Positions 1-6,680 of a DNA stretch of 9,513 nucleotides are shown piece by piece. How positions within the stretch are numbered: position 1 is the first letter of the stretch; every line of letters begins with the position of its first letter. The notes beneath the pieces were generated by a model that ran no database searches, had not been told where the DNA came from, and worked only from the letters and a program-made list of their open reading frames with translations. A program made the position numbers and the translations under genes. The stretch comes from UBA9653 sp014859835. GTDB taxonomy: Archaea > Thermoplasmatota > Thermoplasmata > UBA10834. The DNA lies in the NCBI GenBank assembly GCA_014859835.1, contig JACZKW010000114.1, forward strand, positions 1 to 9,513. The letters are read 5' to 3'.

Positions 1-1587
1 CGTTCGAAGATATCGGATGAGGACACTGCATACGAGTGCGAGCTCATCCTCGACACAAAGAAGAACAGCCCCGACATCATCCGCGAGGACCGCATAATAT
101 GGGACCGCGAGCACGGCACGAGCATAGAGGTGAGCATTAAGGGCAAGTACATCGGCGGGAAGCAGTCTATATTCGAGTACCTCAAAGGTGTCGCGATCGT
201 CAACCCTCATGTGAAGATCACATTCATCCCACCAGAGGGAACGCCCATCGTGTTCGAGCGGGCTACCGACCAGGTTCCGCCACCCACGAGGGCCATCAAA
301 CCGCATCCTGAAGGCGTGGAGCTTGGCGAGCTGCTCAGCATGGCCAAGTACGCGGATACGAACAGGATAACCAGCTTCCTCAATTCCGAATTCTCCAGGA
401 TATCCAACCGCGTAGCGAAGGATATCTGTGACGCGGCCGGAGTGCCACTCACCCAGAACCCCAAGAGGTTGACTCTCGAGCAAGCAGGCGCGATCCTCGA
501 CGCGATCAAGAAAGTCAAGATAATGTCTCCGGAGACGGATTGTCTGTCACCGATAGGGGAGACGCTCATACGGAAGGGCCTGAAGAACGTCCTCGGCGAA
601 CTCAAGGCGGATTTCTACGCGCCACCGGTCACGAGGGAGCCGAAGGTGTTCGCGGGCAACCCGTTCATCGTGGAAGTGGGCATCGTCTACGGCGGCGGGA
701 TAACCAAGGACGACCCCGTCCAGATACTCAGGTTCGCGAACAGGGTACCGTTGATGTACCAGCAGGGCGCGTGCGCCATAACACAAGCTATAGAGAACGT
801 GGACTGGAGGAGGTACGGGCTCGAGCAGAGGGGAGGACACGGGATACCTTTCGGACCAGCCATCATCCTCGTGCATCTGGCATCCACCAAGGTGCCATTC
901 ACATCCGAATCGAAGGAAGCCGTGGCCAACATCCCGGAGATAAAAGAGGAGATCGAGCTCGCGCTGAAGGCGTGCGCGAGGAAGCTGAAGACCCATCTGA
1001 ACAAGACGGAGAGGAAGAGCAAGACCCGCGTCAAGTTCGAGATAGTCCAGGGCATCATCCCCATGATAGCCGCGAAGAGCGCGAAGATCGTGGGAAAGCC
1101 CATGCCGAAACTCGCGGGGACGATCACGAAGATAATGAATGTCGTATGGATAGACGACGAGGCCGTATACGAGAAGAAGAAGCACAAGGTGCTAGTGAAG
1201 ATATACAACTACACGCCCAAGTCGCAGAACTTCCATCTGCACATGATAGTCCCATTCGACAAGATAGACCCGAAGACATTGGAGCTTCAGCCGCTCGAGG
1301 TGCGCGAAGGCAACAAAGTCACGTGGGACATCAGGCGCATCGCATCCACGGACACTTTCGAGCTCAAGTTCGACATCGTAGGATTGTCTCAAGAGGAGTA
1401 CGACAACGAGCTGTATGTGAGCGGCATAGACGCGGCCTCCGTGATAGGAGTGGATGTGCTCCCAGGAGACTGGGACCTGGAGCATCTGAAGATCACTGGG
1501 GAGATAGCACCCGAGGAGGTCGAAGATGGCGAGGAAGGCGACATCGACTACGACGAGGGGGCGGAGGTGATCAAGGATGAAGAATAA
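1..1587 (+). CDS. top6B: DNA topoisomerase VI subunit B (5'-truncated by window edge)
   Basis: ATP-binding subunit of the archaeal type IIB topoisomerase; with Top6A it forms an A2B2 enzyme that passes one DNA duplex through another. The frame is open from base 1, so the start lies upstream and the GTG at 130 is only an internal codon. 528 residues are visible. The N-terminal GHKL nucleotide-binding boxes are missing (roughly 120-150 residues, judged from family lengths). What remains in order, counted from the first codon: the end of the GHKL fold (HGTSIEVSIKGKY, about 38-50), the helix-two-turn-helix domain (about 105-200), and the transducer domain (about 210-380), which includes TKVPFTSESKEA (296-307). 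The lysine of SKEA (305) is probably the ATP-sensing switch lysine. An Ig-like C-terminal domain follows (about 396-503), then an acidic tail. Such an extension is known from Methanosarcina Top6B and is absent from shorter crenarchaeal forms. It overlaps top6A by 11 bp. Confidence 0.96.
   Translation, partial: RSKISDEDTAYECELILDTKKNSPDIIREDRIIWDREHGTSIEVSIKGKYIGGKQSIFEYLKGVAIVNPHVKITFIPPEGTPIVFERATDQVPPPTRAIKPHPEGVELGELLSMAKYADTNRITSFLNSEFSRISNRVAKDICDAAGVPLTQNPKRLTLEQAGAILDAIKKVKIMSPETDCLSPIGETLIRKGLKNVLGELKADFYAPPVTREPKVFAGNPFIVEVGIVYGGGITKDDPVQILRFANRVPLMYQQGACAITQAIENVDWRRYGLEQRGGHGIPFGPAIILVHLASTKVPFTSESKEAVANIPEIKEEIELALKACARKLKTHLNKTERKSKTRVKFEIVQGIIPMIAAKSAKIVGKPMPKLAGTITKIMNVVWIDDEAVYEKKKHKVLVKIYNYTPKSQNFHLHMIVPFDKIDPKTLELQPLEVREGNKVTWDIRRIASTDTFELKFDIVGLSQEEYDNELYVSGIDAASVIGVDVLPGDWDLEHLKITGEIAPEEVEDGEEGDIDYDEGAEVIKDEE
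1563..1572 (+). promoter_or_regulatory. Shine-Dalgarno sequence of top6A inside top6B
   Basis: GGAGGTGATC is a perfect 10-base complement to the expected archaeal 16S rRNA 3' end (GATCACCTCC). The GGAGG core ends 9 bases before the ATG at 1577. It supports that start over the in-frame ATG at 1601, which would be 28 bases from the end of the motif. Confidence 0.85.
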
Positions 1588-2677
1588 CGAGAGACACCTT
1601 ATGGCCGTCGACAAGCTCACCGAAATAGCGCAGAGCGTATACGACCAGCTCGACTCTGGAAAGATACCGAAGATGATGATACCGCTCAGGACCAAGAGCA
1701 ACATCAGGTTCGACTCCAAATCCGCAGTCTGGAAGTACGGCAAGGCGATGGGGGCACGGTCCGCTAAGAAGCTCACGGGCGCACAGATGCTCCTGCGCAC
1801 GATGTACATGCTCGAATTCATAGAGGAGATGATCAGGACGAGCAAGAGCTCGACCCTGAGAGAGATGTATTACATATCCGAAGGCTGGGAGAAGGCCAAG
1901 TTCTCCGCGCAGGATGAATCGAACATGCTCGCAGAGGATCTGGAGATCATCACCCAGTGCATGAGAGAGGATTTCAAGCTGAGGCCCGAGGAGGACGGTG
2001 CTCGCGTGATGGGGAACATAACCCTCATGGAGACCGACCGGAAGGGCAAGAAGAAGAAGATCAACTGCAGGGACGATGTCGGCGATTCCGGGTACGGCGT
2101 ACCGTACAATGTGGAGAAGGACAAGATAGAGTTCGTCGACTGCGACGCGGACTTCATCATAGCGATAGAGACTGGTGGTATGTTCGACAGGCTGGTCGAG
2201 AACAAGTTCGACGAGAACGCAAATGCGGTCATCGTGCACCTCAAGGGACAGCCCGCGAGGAGCACCAGGCGGTTCATCAAGCGCGTGAACGAGGAGATGA
2301 AGCTACCAGTCGTGACGTTCGTGGATGGCGATCCATGGAGCTTCAGGATACACGCGTCCCTGGCATACGGCGCTATCAAGACAGCTCACTTATCCGAGTA
2401 TCTGGCCACGCCCACTGCGGAATATGTCGGGATAACCGCATCCGATATCCTGAACTACGACCTCCCGACGGACGAGTTGAACGACAGGGACATCCAGGCG
2501 CTCAACGCCGAGAAGACCGACCCGAGGTTCAAGGACGAGTTCTGGAAGCACGAGATCGACCTGATGCTCGAGATAGGCAAGAAGGCGGAGCAGCAGGCGC
2601 TCGCGAAGTACGGTCTCGACTTCGTGACCGACAAGTACCTTCCGGAGAAGCTGACCCAGCTAGGCATACTCAAGTGA
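1577..2677 (+). CDS. top6A: DNA topoisomerase VI subunit A (Spo11-like)
   Basis: DNA-cleaving subunit of topoisomerase VI and archaeal homologue of eukaryotic Spo11. It makes double-strand breaks with a covalent 5'-phosphotyrosyl link. The 366-residue length is normal for the family. The winged-helix (CAP-like) domain carries TLREMYYISEGW at 93-104. By analogy with the RDIYYT motif of Spo11, the second tyrosine (Y99) should be the catalytic one, supported by R95. The Toprim domain spans about 185-330. Its metal-binding acidic residues are visible as E198 in IAIETGG and D250/D252 in FVDGDPW, matching the positions expected from the Methanocaldococcus enzyme. The start at 1577 is chosen from the strong ribosome binding site at 1563-1572. 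The gene overlaps top6B by 11 bp, so both subunits come from one transcript and probably by coupled translation. Its stop is one base from the stop of the convergent GNAT gene. No disrupted residue is seen. Confidence 0.97.
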   Translation: MKNNERHLMAVDKLTEIAQSVYDQLDSGKIPKMMIPLRTKSNIRFDSKSAVWKYGKAMGARSAKKLTGAQMLLRTMYMLEFIEEMIRTSKSSTLREMYYISEGWEKAKFSAQDESNMLAEDLEIITQCMREDFKLRPEEDGARVMGNITLMETDRKGKKKKINCRDDVGDSGYGVPYNVEKDKIEFVDCDADFIIAIETGGMFDRLVENKFDENANAVIVHLKGQPARSTRRFIKRVNEEMKLPVVTFVDGDPWSFRIHASLAYGAIKTAHLSEYLATPTAEYVGITASDILNYDLPTDELNDRDIQALNAEKTDPRFKDEFWKHEIDLMLEIGKKAEQQALAKYGLDFVTDKYLPEKLTQLGILK

Positions 2678-2678
2678 T

Positions 2679-3638
2679 TCATCCGGACCAGGAGCAGAGG
2701 TTGTTGCCTCCCGAGGCGAGGCCGGAGTTCCCCTGCCACATCATCCGTTCGAACGTCTGGACGACGGTGTATTCCCTGGACAGAAGGACATCCATCGCCT
2801 TTCGATTCCGTCCTGGGACCGGGACCGATAGTTCTATCGACCGATCCTCTGCCGTGACCAACTCTGCCGCATGGATCAACGCCTCCACGATGACATTGTC
2901 CGCGCCAGGGGTCACTGCTAGCACTCTGACCAGCGACCCTGGCATGTCCTCCCTCTTCGATACCGTGTGAACTACGCACAGCCCGACCGCGATACCGTTC
3001 GACAAGGCTACTAGGGTCTCCCCGAACGAGTACTCCTCGGTGACCTTCACTTCGGGCGTGTAATCCAGTCCTGGATGAATGGTCGATGAGAGCCGTTTGA
3101 TCTGGGACATCAGATGGTTCCTCACGTTGCTCTCAGAAAAACGCTCGATCAGGAGACCATCGCATGTAACCTCCCTGAGTCCGTCCTTGAGTATCTGTTT
3201 CCCGAAGAGCACAACGAGGCCTTCCGGGCGCAAGCCCATGCCCAGGTATAGCCCGAGGTTGATCTGACTCTCGGGCATCGTCTCGAGGCCGATATCTGTG
3301 CAACCGCGGTCCTCGAGGTGTCGCAAAGACGACCTCAGCAGCTCCTTGCCCACGCCCATGCCCTGTCTGGTAGGAAGGACGGCCAACGGACCCACCCAAC
3401 CTGTCCTGCCCCATATATGCGAGAAAGAATAGCCGATTATTCCGGCGAAATCGTCGATCGCGACGAACGCACCTTCCGGATCCGAGTGAAGGTAGGAGAT
3501 TATGTTCTGATCCGTTCGCGGTGAGAACTTCTTGATCTCCGGGTATTTGGATTCTATCAGCGCGGACCACGCGAGAAGGTCCGCTCGCTTGACATCTCCT
3601 ATGTCCTCGACCTTCATCGTCCTTATAGTAACGGGCAT
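2679..3638 (-). CDS. GNAT acetyltransferase with degenerate second GNAT-like half
   Basis: Predicted acetyl-CoA-dependent N-acetyltransferase of 319 residues; the substrate cannot be read from sequence. The N-terminal half (about 1-148) is a standard GNAT fold. Motif A runs from WVGPLAVLP (81-89) into the acetyl-CoA pyrophosphate loop RQGMGVGK (91-98), and motif B is at NLGLYLGMGLRP (127-138). The C-terminal half (about 155-302) has the look of a second GNAT domain: a central strand VRVLAVTPG (237-245), a long helix, then SVPVPGRNRKAMDVLL (271-286) and ERMM (297-300). It lacks the Q/R-x-x-G-x-G loop, so it probably does not bind acetyl-CoA. This arrangement resembles proteins with an N-terminal GNAT plus an Acetyltransf_18-type C-terminal domain; that family match is from memory. 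The start is supported by GGGGAG 7 bases upstream. It is divergent from the DUF89 gene and convergent with top6A. Confidence 0.85.
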   Translation of the reverse strand: MPVTIRTMKVEDIGDVKRADLLAWSALIESKYPEIKKFSPRTDQNIISYLHSDPEGAFVAIDDFAGIIGYSFSHIWGRTGWVGPLAVLPTRQGMGVGKELLRSSLRHLEDRGCTDIGLETMPESQINLGLYLGMGLRPEGLVVLFGKQILKDGLREVTCDGLLIERFSESNVRNHLMSQIKRLSSTIHPGLDYTPEVKVTEEYSFGETLVALSNGIAVGLCVVHTVSKREDMPGSLVRVLAVTPGADNVIVEALIHAAELVTAEDRSIELSVPVPGRNRKAMDVLLSREYTVVQTFERMMWQGNSGLASGGNNLCSWSG

Positions 3639-3645
3639 TGTGCGT

Positions 3646-3651
3646 CTCCCC
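3646..3651 (-). promoter_or_regulatory. Shine-Dalgarno sequence of the GNAT gene
   Basis: On the minus strand GGGGAG lies 7 bases before the ATG at 3638-3636. It fixes the start codon and implies that this transcript has an untranslated leader, unlike the DUF89 gene on the other side of the intergenic region. Confidence 0.6.
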
Positions 3652-3725
3652 TTTCAGATTGAATCCGTATCCATATGAATGTCCTCTGAAGATATCAAAC
3701 TGAGGGAGCGTACTGTAGATACCCA

Positions 3726-3735
3726 CTAATTAAAT
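3726..3735 (+). promoter_or_regulatory. TATA-like box for the DUF89-epimerase unit
   Basis: The AT-rich block CTAATTAAAT in the divergent intergenic region (3639-3761) is centred about 31 bases before the DUF89 ATG. Archaeal TATA boxes sit about 25-27 bases before the transcription start, which would place the start near 3757 and make the message leaderless or nearly so. This agrees with the lack of any Shine-Dalgarno sequence before 3762. The box is nearly symmetric (reverse complement ATTTAATTAG) and could also serve the divergent GNAT gene with a leader of about 65 bases. No clear BRE is visible. Nothing else recognisable was seen in this gap. Confidence 0.4.
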
Positions 3736-3761
3736 CCGATGACCGAGATTCTCTGGATGCC

Positions 3762-4643
3762 ATGAGGATGAGTCCAGAGTGCGTCCCATGCCTTATAAGG
3801 CGGGTACTTTTCGAGACGGAGGAGGTCGACGCGTCCAAGTCGATCGAGACGGTGAAGGATGCCACGGCTGTGCTTGGCAGGCTGTTCGACGATCATGTCT
3901 GCTCCGCATCGGTCGCGACCGAGGTGCATCGCAGGATCTACGGGCTCCTGGGGAACGACGACCCGTACGAGGACCTCAAGATGAAAAGCAACGAGGTCGC
4001 GCTGGAGCTGTATCCTCATGCGGAGAGATTCGTCGCATCCTCGAAGAACCGATTGAAAGCAGCGTTCATATGCTCGGTGGCAGGCAACGTCCTCGACTTC
4101 GGGATAGGGACCGGGTTCGATCATCCTGACACGCTCAAGAAGGAGTTCAGGTCGCTCTTGGGAGAAGGACTTGGATACGATGACACACCGAAGATCAGAA
4201 GACTTCTCGGCCGCGGCAAGACAGTCGCGTATCTGACGGACAACTGCGGGGAGGTGGTGTTCGACAGGCTCGTGCTAAAGGAGCTGAAGAGGCTAGGGGT
4301 CGAGACCACGCTCATCGTGAAAGAGAAGCCGATACTGACGGATGCCACCCTCAAGGACATAGAAGGCCTCGGGATGGAATCATTGGTCGCAGAGATCAAA
4401 GAAACCCCTGGGTTCGCGGTGGGAGTGGGCATCCGAGCACTCAATGGTCCATTCGGGAGGATGCTGAGAAAGCACGACCTGGTGATCGCGAAGGGGATGG
4501 CGAATTACGAGGCGATCTCCGAGACGGACATCGAACCGATCGCATATCTGCTGAGGACCAAGTGCAAACCTGTGGCCGAGAGCATGGGTCTGGCCAAGAA
4601 CATCAACGCGGTGAAACTGTTCGATGGGAGGTGCAAGAGATGA
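3762..4643 (+). CDS. DUF89 / ARMT1-like metal-dependent phosphatase
   Basis: Stand-alone archaeal member of the DUF89 family (relatives include PH1575 and human ARMT1), a group of metal-dependent phosphatases linked to removal of harmful or off-pathway phosphorylated metabolites such as sugar phosphates. The 293 residues are typical. The N terminus has the CxxC pair of the prokaryotic subgroup (SPECVPCL, C7 and C10). Then come SNEVAL (76-81), a helical region with CSVAGNVLDFGI (104-115), the core motif TDNCGE (159-164; D160, N161 and E164 are expected metal or catalytic residues), KPILTDAT (189-196), IAKGMANYE (242-250; N248 and E250) and RTKCKP (265-270). All family hallmarks are intact. A second ATG six bases downstream of 3762 is also possible; the first is used by default. 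The stop overlaps the start of the epimerase gene (ATGA), so the two are co-translated. The physiological substrate is unknown. Confidence 0.9.
   Translation: MRMSPECVPCLIRRVLFETEEVDASKSIETVKDATAVLGRLFDDHVCSASVATEVHRRIYGLLGNDDPYEDLKMKSNEVALELYPHAERFVASSKNRLKAAFICSVAGNVLDFGIGTGFDHPDTLKKEFRSLLGEGLGYDDTPKIRRLLGRGKTVAYLTDNCGEVVFDRLVLKELKRLGVETTLIVKEKPILTDATLKDIEGLGMESLVAEIKETPGFAVGVGIRALNGPFGRMLRKHDLVIAKGMANYEAISETDIEPIAYLLRTKCKPVAESMGLAKNINAVKLFDGRCKR
4627..4633 (+). promoter_or_regulatory. Shine-Dalgarno sequence of the epimerase gene
   Basis: GGAGGTG lies 6 bases before the ATG at 4640, inside the end of the DUF89 gene. It decides the start of the epimerase. An upstream in-frame ATG at 4562 has no such site, and the 26 residues it would add (rich in Gly, Gln, Arg and Glu) do not resemble the family. 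Confidence 0.8.
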
Positions 4644-5698
4644 TCGATTCTGTTGAGTTCAAGAGCTTCGTCAACAAGCGCATCTGCAGTTTCAGGATAG
4701 CCACCGGATGCTCGGACGTCGAAGAGAACACCATGGTCAAGATCAGATCCGGCGAGGATTTCGGTGTAGGCAGCGCGTGCCCGAGCGATGTCACACACGA
4801 GACGCTGAAGACCGTCGAGGATTTCCTGGGGAAGGTCCCGAGGAAGATAGTCGGGACGGACGAGAACGATGTGTCCAGCATACACAGGAGGTTGGATGCG
4901 ATCGCGCCTGGTAACACTGCCGCCAAAGCAGCGGTGGATATCGCGATCTACGATCTGCTCAGCAAGAGGGATGGGAAGACCCTCAGGGGATTCATCGGAG
5001 GTTCCGGAAGACACGATGTCCTGACAGACATGACCATAGGGATCGAGACGAAGGAAGTCACCGTGAAGAAGGCCATGAGGCATTACCGAGATGGATTTGG
5101 AGCTCTGAAGATCAAGGTCGGCCTCGAGTTGGAGGACGACATCAGCAGGATCGCAGCGGTAAGGGACGCTGTCGGACCCAGTGTCGAGCTGAGGGTGGAC
5201 GCGAACCAGGGATATACGGTCGAGCAGGCGGTCCGATTCTCCGAAGAGATGAGGACTCTCGGGGTAGTGTTCATCGAGCAGCCCGTCAAAGCTGATGATT
5301 ATGCTGGGCTCAAGAAGGTCAAACAGAAGAGCGCAGTCCCAATCATGGCCGATGAGTGCGTGAGATCACTAGCCGATGCAAGAAGGGTGGTGAAGGACGG
5401 GGCCGTCGACCTGATCAACATCAAGCTCATGAAGAGTGCAGGAATCCACGAGGCGATGGCCATCAACAAGGTGGCCGAGAGCGCTGGCATCGGCACGATG
5501 GTCGGGTGCATGGGAGAGATACAGGTTTCGATCGCGGCAGGGCTGAACTTCGTCCTGAGCACGGACAACGTCAAGTACTGCGACCTCGACTCCCACTTCA
5601 ATATAATCGACGACCCGTCCTCAGGACTTTCCTTCGAAGATGGACGACTGATCGCGTCCAGCAGATCAGGCCTCGGCGTCTCCACACCGATGGATTGA
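4640..5698 (+). CDS. Dipeptide epimerase (enolase superfamily, MLE subgroup)
   Basis: Predicted cofactor-independent epimerase that inverts the alpha carbon of the second residue of a dipeptide, as L-Ala-D/L-Glu epimerase does. The 352 residues give a capping domain (about 1-120) and a TIM barrel. Catalytic set: KIK (K157, K159) on strand 2; metal ligands D187, E213 (FIEQP) and D238 (MADE); general base K262 (NIKLMK); and D315-L-D317 (CDLDSHF). This DxD pair binds the dipeptide ammonium group and sets dipeptide epimerases apart from other MLE-subgroup enzymes. The spacings E213-D238 (25), D238-K262 (24) and D238-D315 (77) equal those I recall for the Bacillus subtilis enzyme (E219, D244, K268, D321). 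The start is fixed by GGAGGTG at 4627-4633 and the ATGA overlap with the DUF89 gene. Preferred dipeptide side chains cannot be read. A link to peptidoglycan recycling is unlikely in an archaeon, so salvage of D-amino-acid peptides or another dipeptide is more plausible. Confidence 0.88.
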   Translation: MIDSVEFKSFVNKRICSFRIATGCSDVEENTMVKIRSGEDFGVGSACPSDVTHETLKTVEDFLGKVPRKIVGTDENDVSSIHRRLDAIAPGNTAAKAAVDIAIYDLLSKRDGKTLRGFIGGSGRHDVLTDMTIGIETKEVTVKKAMRHYRDGFGALKIKVGLELEDDISRIAAVRDAVGPSVELRVDANQGYTVEQAVRFSEEMRTLGVVFIEQPVKADDYAGLKKVKQKSAVPIMADECVRSLADARRVVKDGAVDLINIKLMKSAGIHEAMAINKVAESAGIGTMVGCMGEIQVSIAAGLNFVLSTDNVKYCDLDSHFNIIDDPSSGLSFEDGRLIASSRSGLGVSTPMD

Positions 5699-5740
5699 AT
5701 CACCATACATGGCCTCTTCAGCAGTCAGCTTCGGCATACC

Positions 5741-5750
5741 CTTTAAAAAG
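5741..5750 (+). promoter_or_regulatory. TATA-like box upstream of the coiled-coil gene
   Basis: CTTTAAAAAG lies in the 118-bp gap (5699-5816) and would place a transcription start near 5771, giving a leader of about 45 bases. A second AT-rich candidate, CTTATAGC at 5763-5770, would give a start near 5793. I cannot choose between them. No convincing terminator for the epimerase gene was seen in this gap. Confidence 0.35.
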
Positions 5751-5781
5751 CAACTAATAATCCTTATAGCCTAGGTCAATC

Positions 5782-5820
5782 ATGGGGTGCCAGTACGGCA
5801 GGTCTGGCGGGACTAGATGA
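5782..5820 (+). other. Mini-ORF and hairpin in the leader of the coiled-coil gene
   Basis: An ATG at 5782 opens a 12-codon frame (MGCQYGRSGGTR) whose TGA at 5818-5820 overlaps the ATG of the coiled-coil gene in an ATGA junction. Inside it, GCCAG (5789-5793) can pair with CTGGC (5804-5808) around a 10-base loop, ending 8 bases before the main ATG. A smaller alternative stem is TGCC/GGCA (5788-5791 with 5797-5800). The main ATG lacks a good Shine-Dalgarno sequence (only GGCGGGA nearby). Translation coupling or a start-site hairpin is possible; so is chance. Confidence 0.25.
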
Positions 5821-6680
5821 CGAAGAAGATCAGCGAGCTTCGGAACGCAGAGCTGAAGTACAGAGCTCTTCTGAACAAGCGCGATGAAATAAACGAGCAG
5901 GCAGCGGTTCTAAGGTCTGAAAGGGACACCCTTCACGATCGCAAGAAAGATATCCAGGATCAGCTCAGGGAAGCGAGGGGAAAGCGCGACGCGCTCGTCG
6001 CGAAGATGAGGGTTCACAAGGTCAAGAGGGACGATCTGCAGGGCAAGGGCAAGGAACTCATCGAATTCAAGAAGAAGCTCAAGGGGAGGCCCATGGGCGA
6101 CCTCAAGAGCGAGATACGCGCGATGGAGGCGGAGGCAAGGTCGATGGAGGTGCGTCAGCAGACCGTGCCCATGAAACTGACCGAGGAGCGCGAACTCATC
6201 GAGAAGATCAAGGCGAAGCTCACGGAAGCGGATCGACTCAAGAAGATACTCGTGGAGCAGGAGAAGATACAGAAGGAGATCCACGACATCGACCAGAGCA
6301 TCAACGCGATGTTCTACGAAGCGGACAAGGAGCATGCGGAGGTCGTACGTCTATCGGACGAGGCGCATGTGTTCCACGAACAGGCAGTCGCTTTCAGCAA
6401 GGAGATCGCAGTCCTCGCTAGTACTGCGAACAAGAAACACGATGATTTCATCAAACTGAAGGAGGATGCCGACGCCGTCCACCAGAAAGCGATGGATCTC
6501 CGTGGAAAGGTCATAGACATCAAGCAGCAGGAGCGCGCGGAGATAATCGAGGAGAAGCGCGCAGTCCACGAGGTCAACAGGGCCACGAGGAAGGCCTTGG
6601 ATGACAAGGACAAGAATGACGAGCTTGCGGATGAGGCTCTCAAGATTCTTATGAAGCAGGGTAAGATAGAGATAAGATGA
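5817..6680 (+). CDS. Archaeal coiled-coil protein (COG1340-like)
   Basis: Soluble protein of 287 residues that is almost entirely charged alpha-helical coiled coil, rich in Lys, Glu, Asp, Arg and Gln and with almost no aromatic residues, proline or glycine. The heptad-like N-terminal segment repeats the pattern KRDEINEQAAVLRSERDTL (20-38), typical of the uncharacterised archaeal COG1340 group. A KGKELIEFKKKLKGRP stretch (77-92) breaks the first helix and may be a hinge or hairpin tip between antiparallel arms. The C-terminal third (about 200-275) is again continuous helix, with a short tail ending KQGKIEIR. There is no signal peptide, membrane segment or catalytic motif. Homologues are sometimes labelled phosphoserine phosphatase, for which nothing here gives support. 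Its cellular role is unknown; structural or nucleoid/ribosome-associated roles are guesses. It stands alone, with its own TATA-like box upstream, and converges on the TPR gene. Confidence 0.82.
   Translation: MTKKISELRNAELKYRALLNKRDEINEQAAVLRSERDTLHDRKKDIQDQLREARGKRDALVAKMRVHKVKRDDLQGKGKELIEFKKKLKGRPMGDLKSEIRAMEAEARSMEVRQQTVPMKLTEERELIEKIKAKLTEADRLKKILVEQEKIQKEIHDIDQSINAMFYEADKEHAEVVRLSDEAHVFHEQAVAFSKEIAVLASTANKKHDDFIKLKEDADAVHQKAMDLRGKVIDIKQQERAEIIEEKRAVHEVNRATRKALDDKDKNDELADEALKILMKQGKIEIR

Noticed and set aside
130..132. GTG as start of top6B
   Set aside because: The frame is open to base 1 and the 43 upstream codons read as the end of the GHKL domain (for example WDREHGTSIEV), so the gene begins outside the window.
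540..1580. Long plus-strand open frame (346 codons) inside top6B
   Set aside because: It is an alternate-frame shadow of top6B. Its translation is dominated by Arg, Gly, Glu and His with no family resemblance, as expected for GC-rich coding DNA read out of frame.
1957..2970. Long plus-strand open frame (337 codons) across top6A and the GNAT gene
   Set aside because: It crosses the convergent stop codons, is compositionally odd (Arg/Gly/Glu-rich) and competes with two genes that have intact catalytic motifs.
3739..3765. Eight-codon frame (MTEILWMP) ending in ATGA at the DUF89 start, resembling the mini-ORF at 5782
   Set aside because: It begins only a few bases after the TATA-like box, so its ATG would lie before the predicted transcription start near 3757 and would not be in the message.
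4562..4639. Upstream ATG and 26-residue extension of the epimerase
   Set aside because: The segment lies within the DUF89 gene, has no ribosome binding site, and the extension does not look like the family N terminus. ATG 4640 has GGAGGTG at the right distance.
5817..6680. Phosphoserine phosphatase label for the coiled-coil protein
   Set aside because: No DxDxT/V HAD motif or any globular catalytic domain is present; the sequence is coiled coil throughout.
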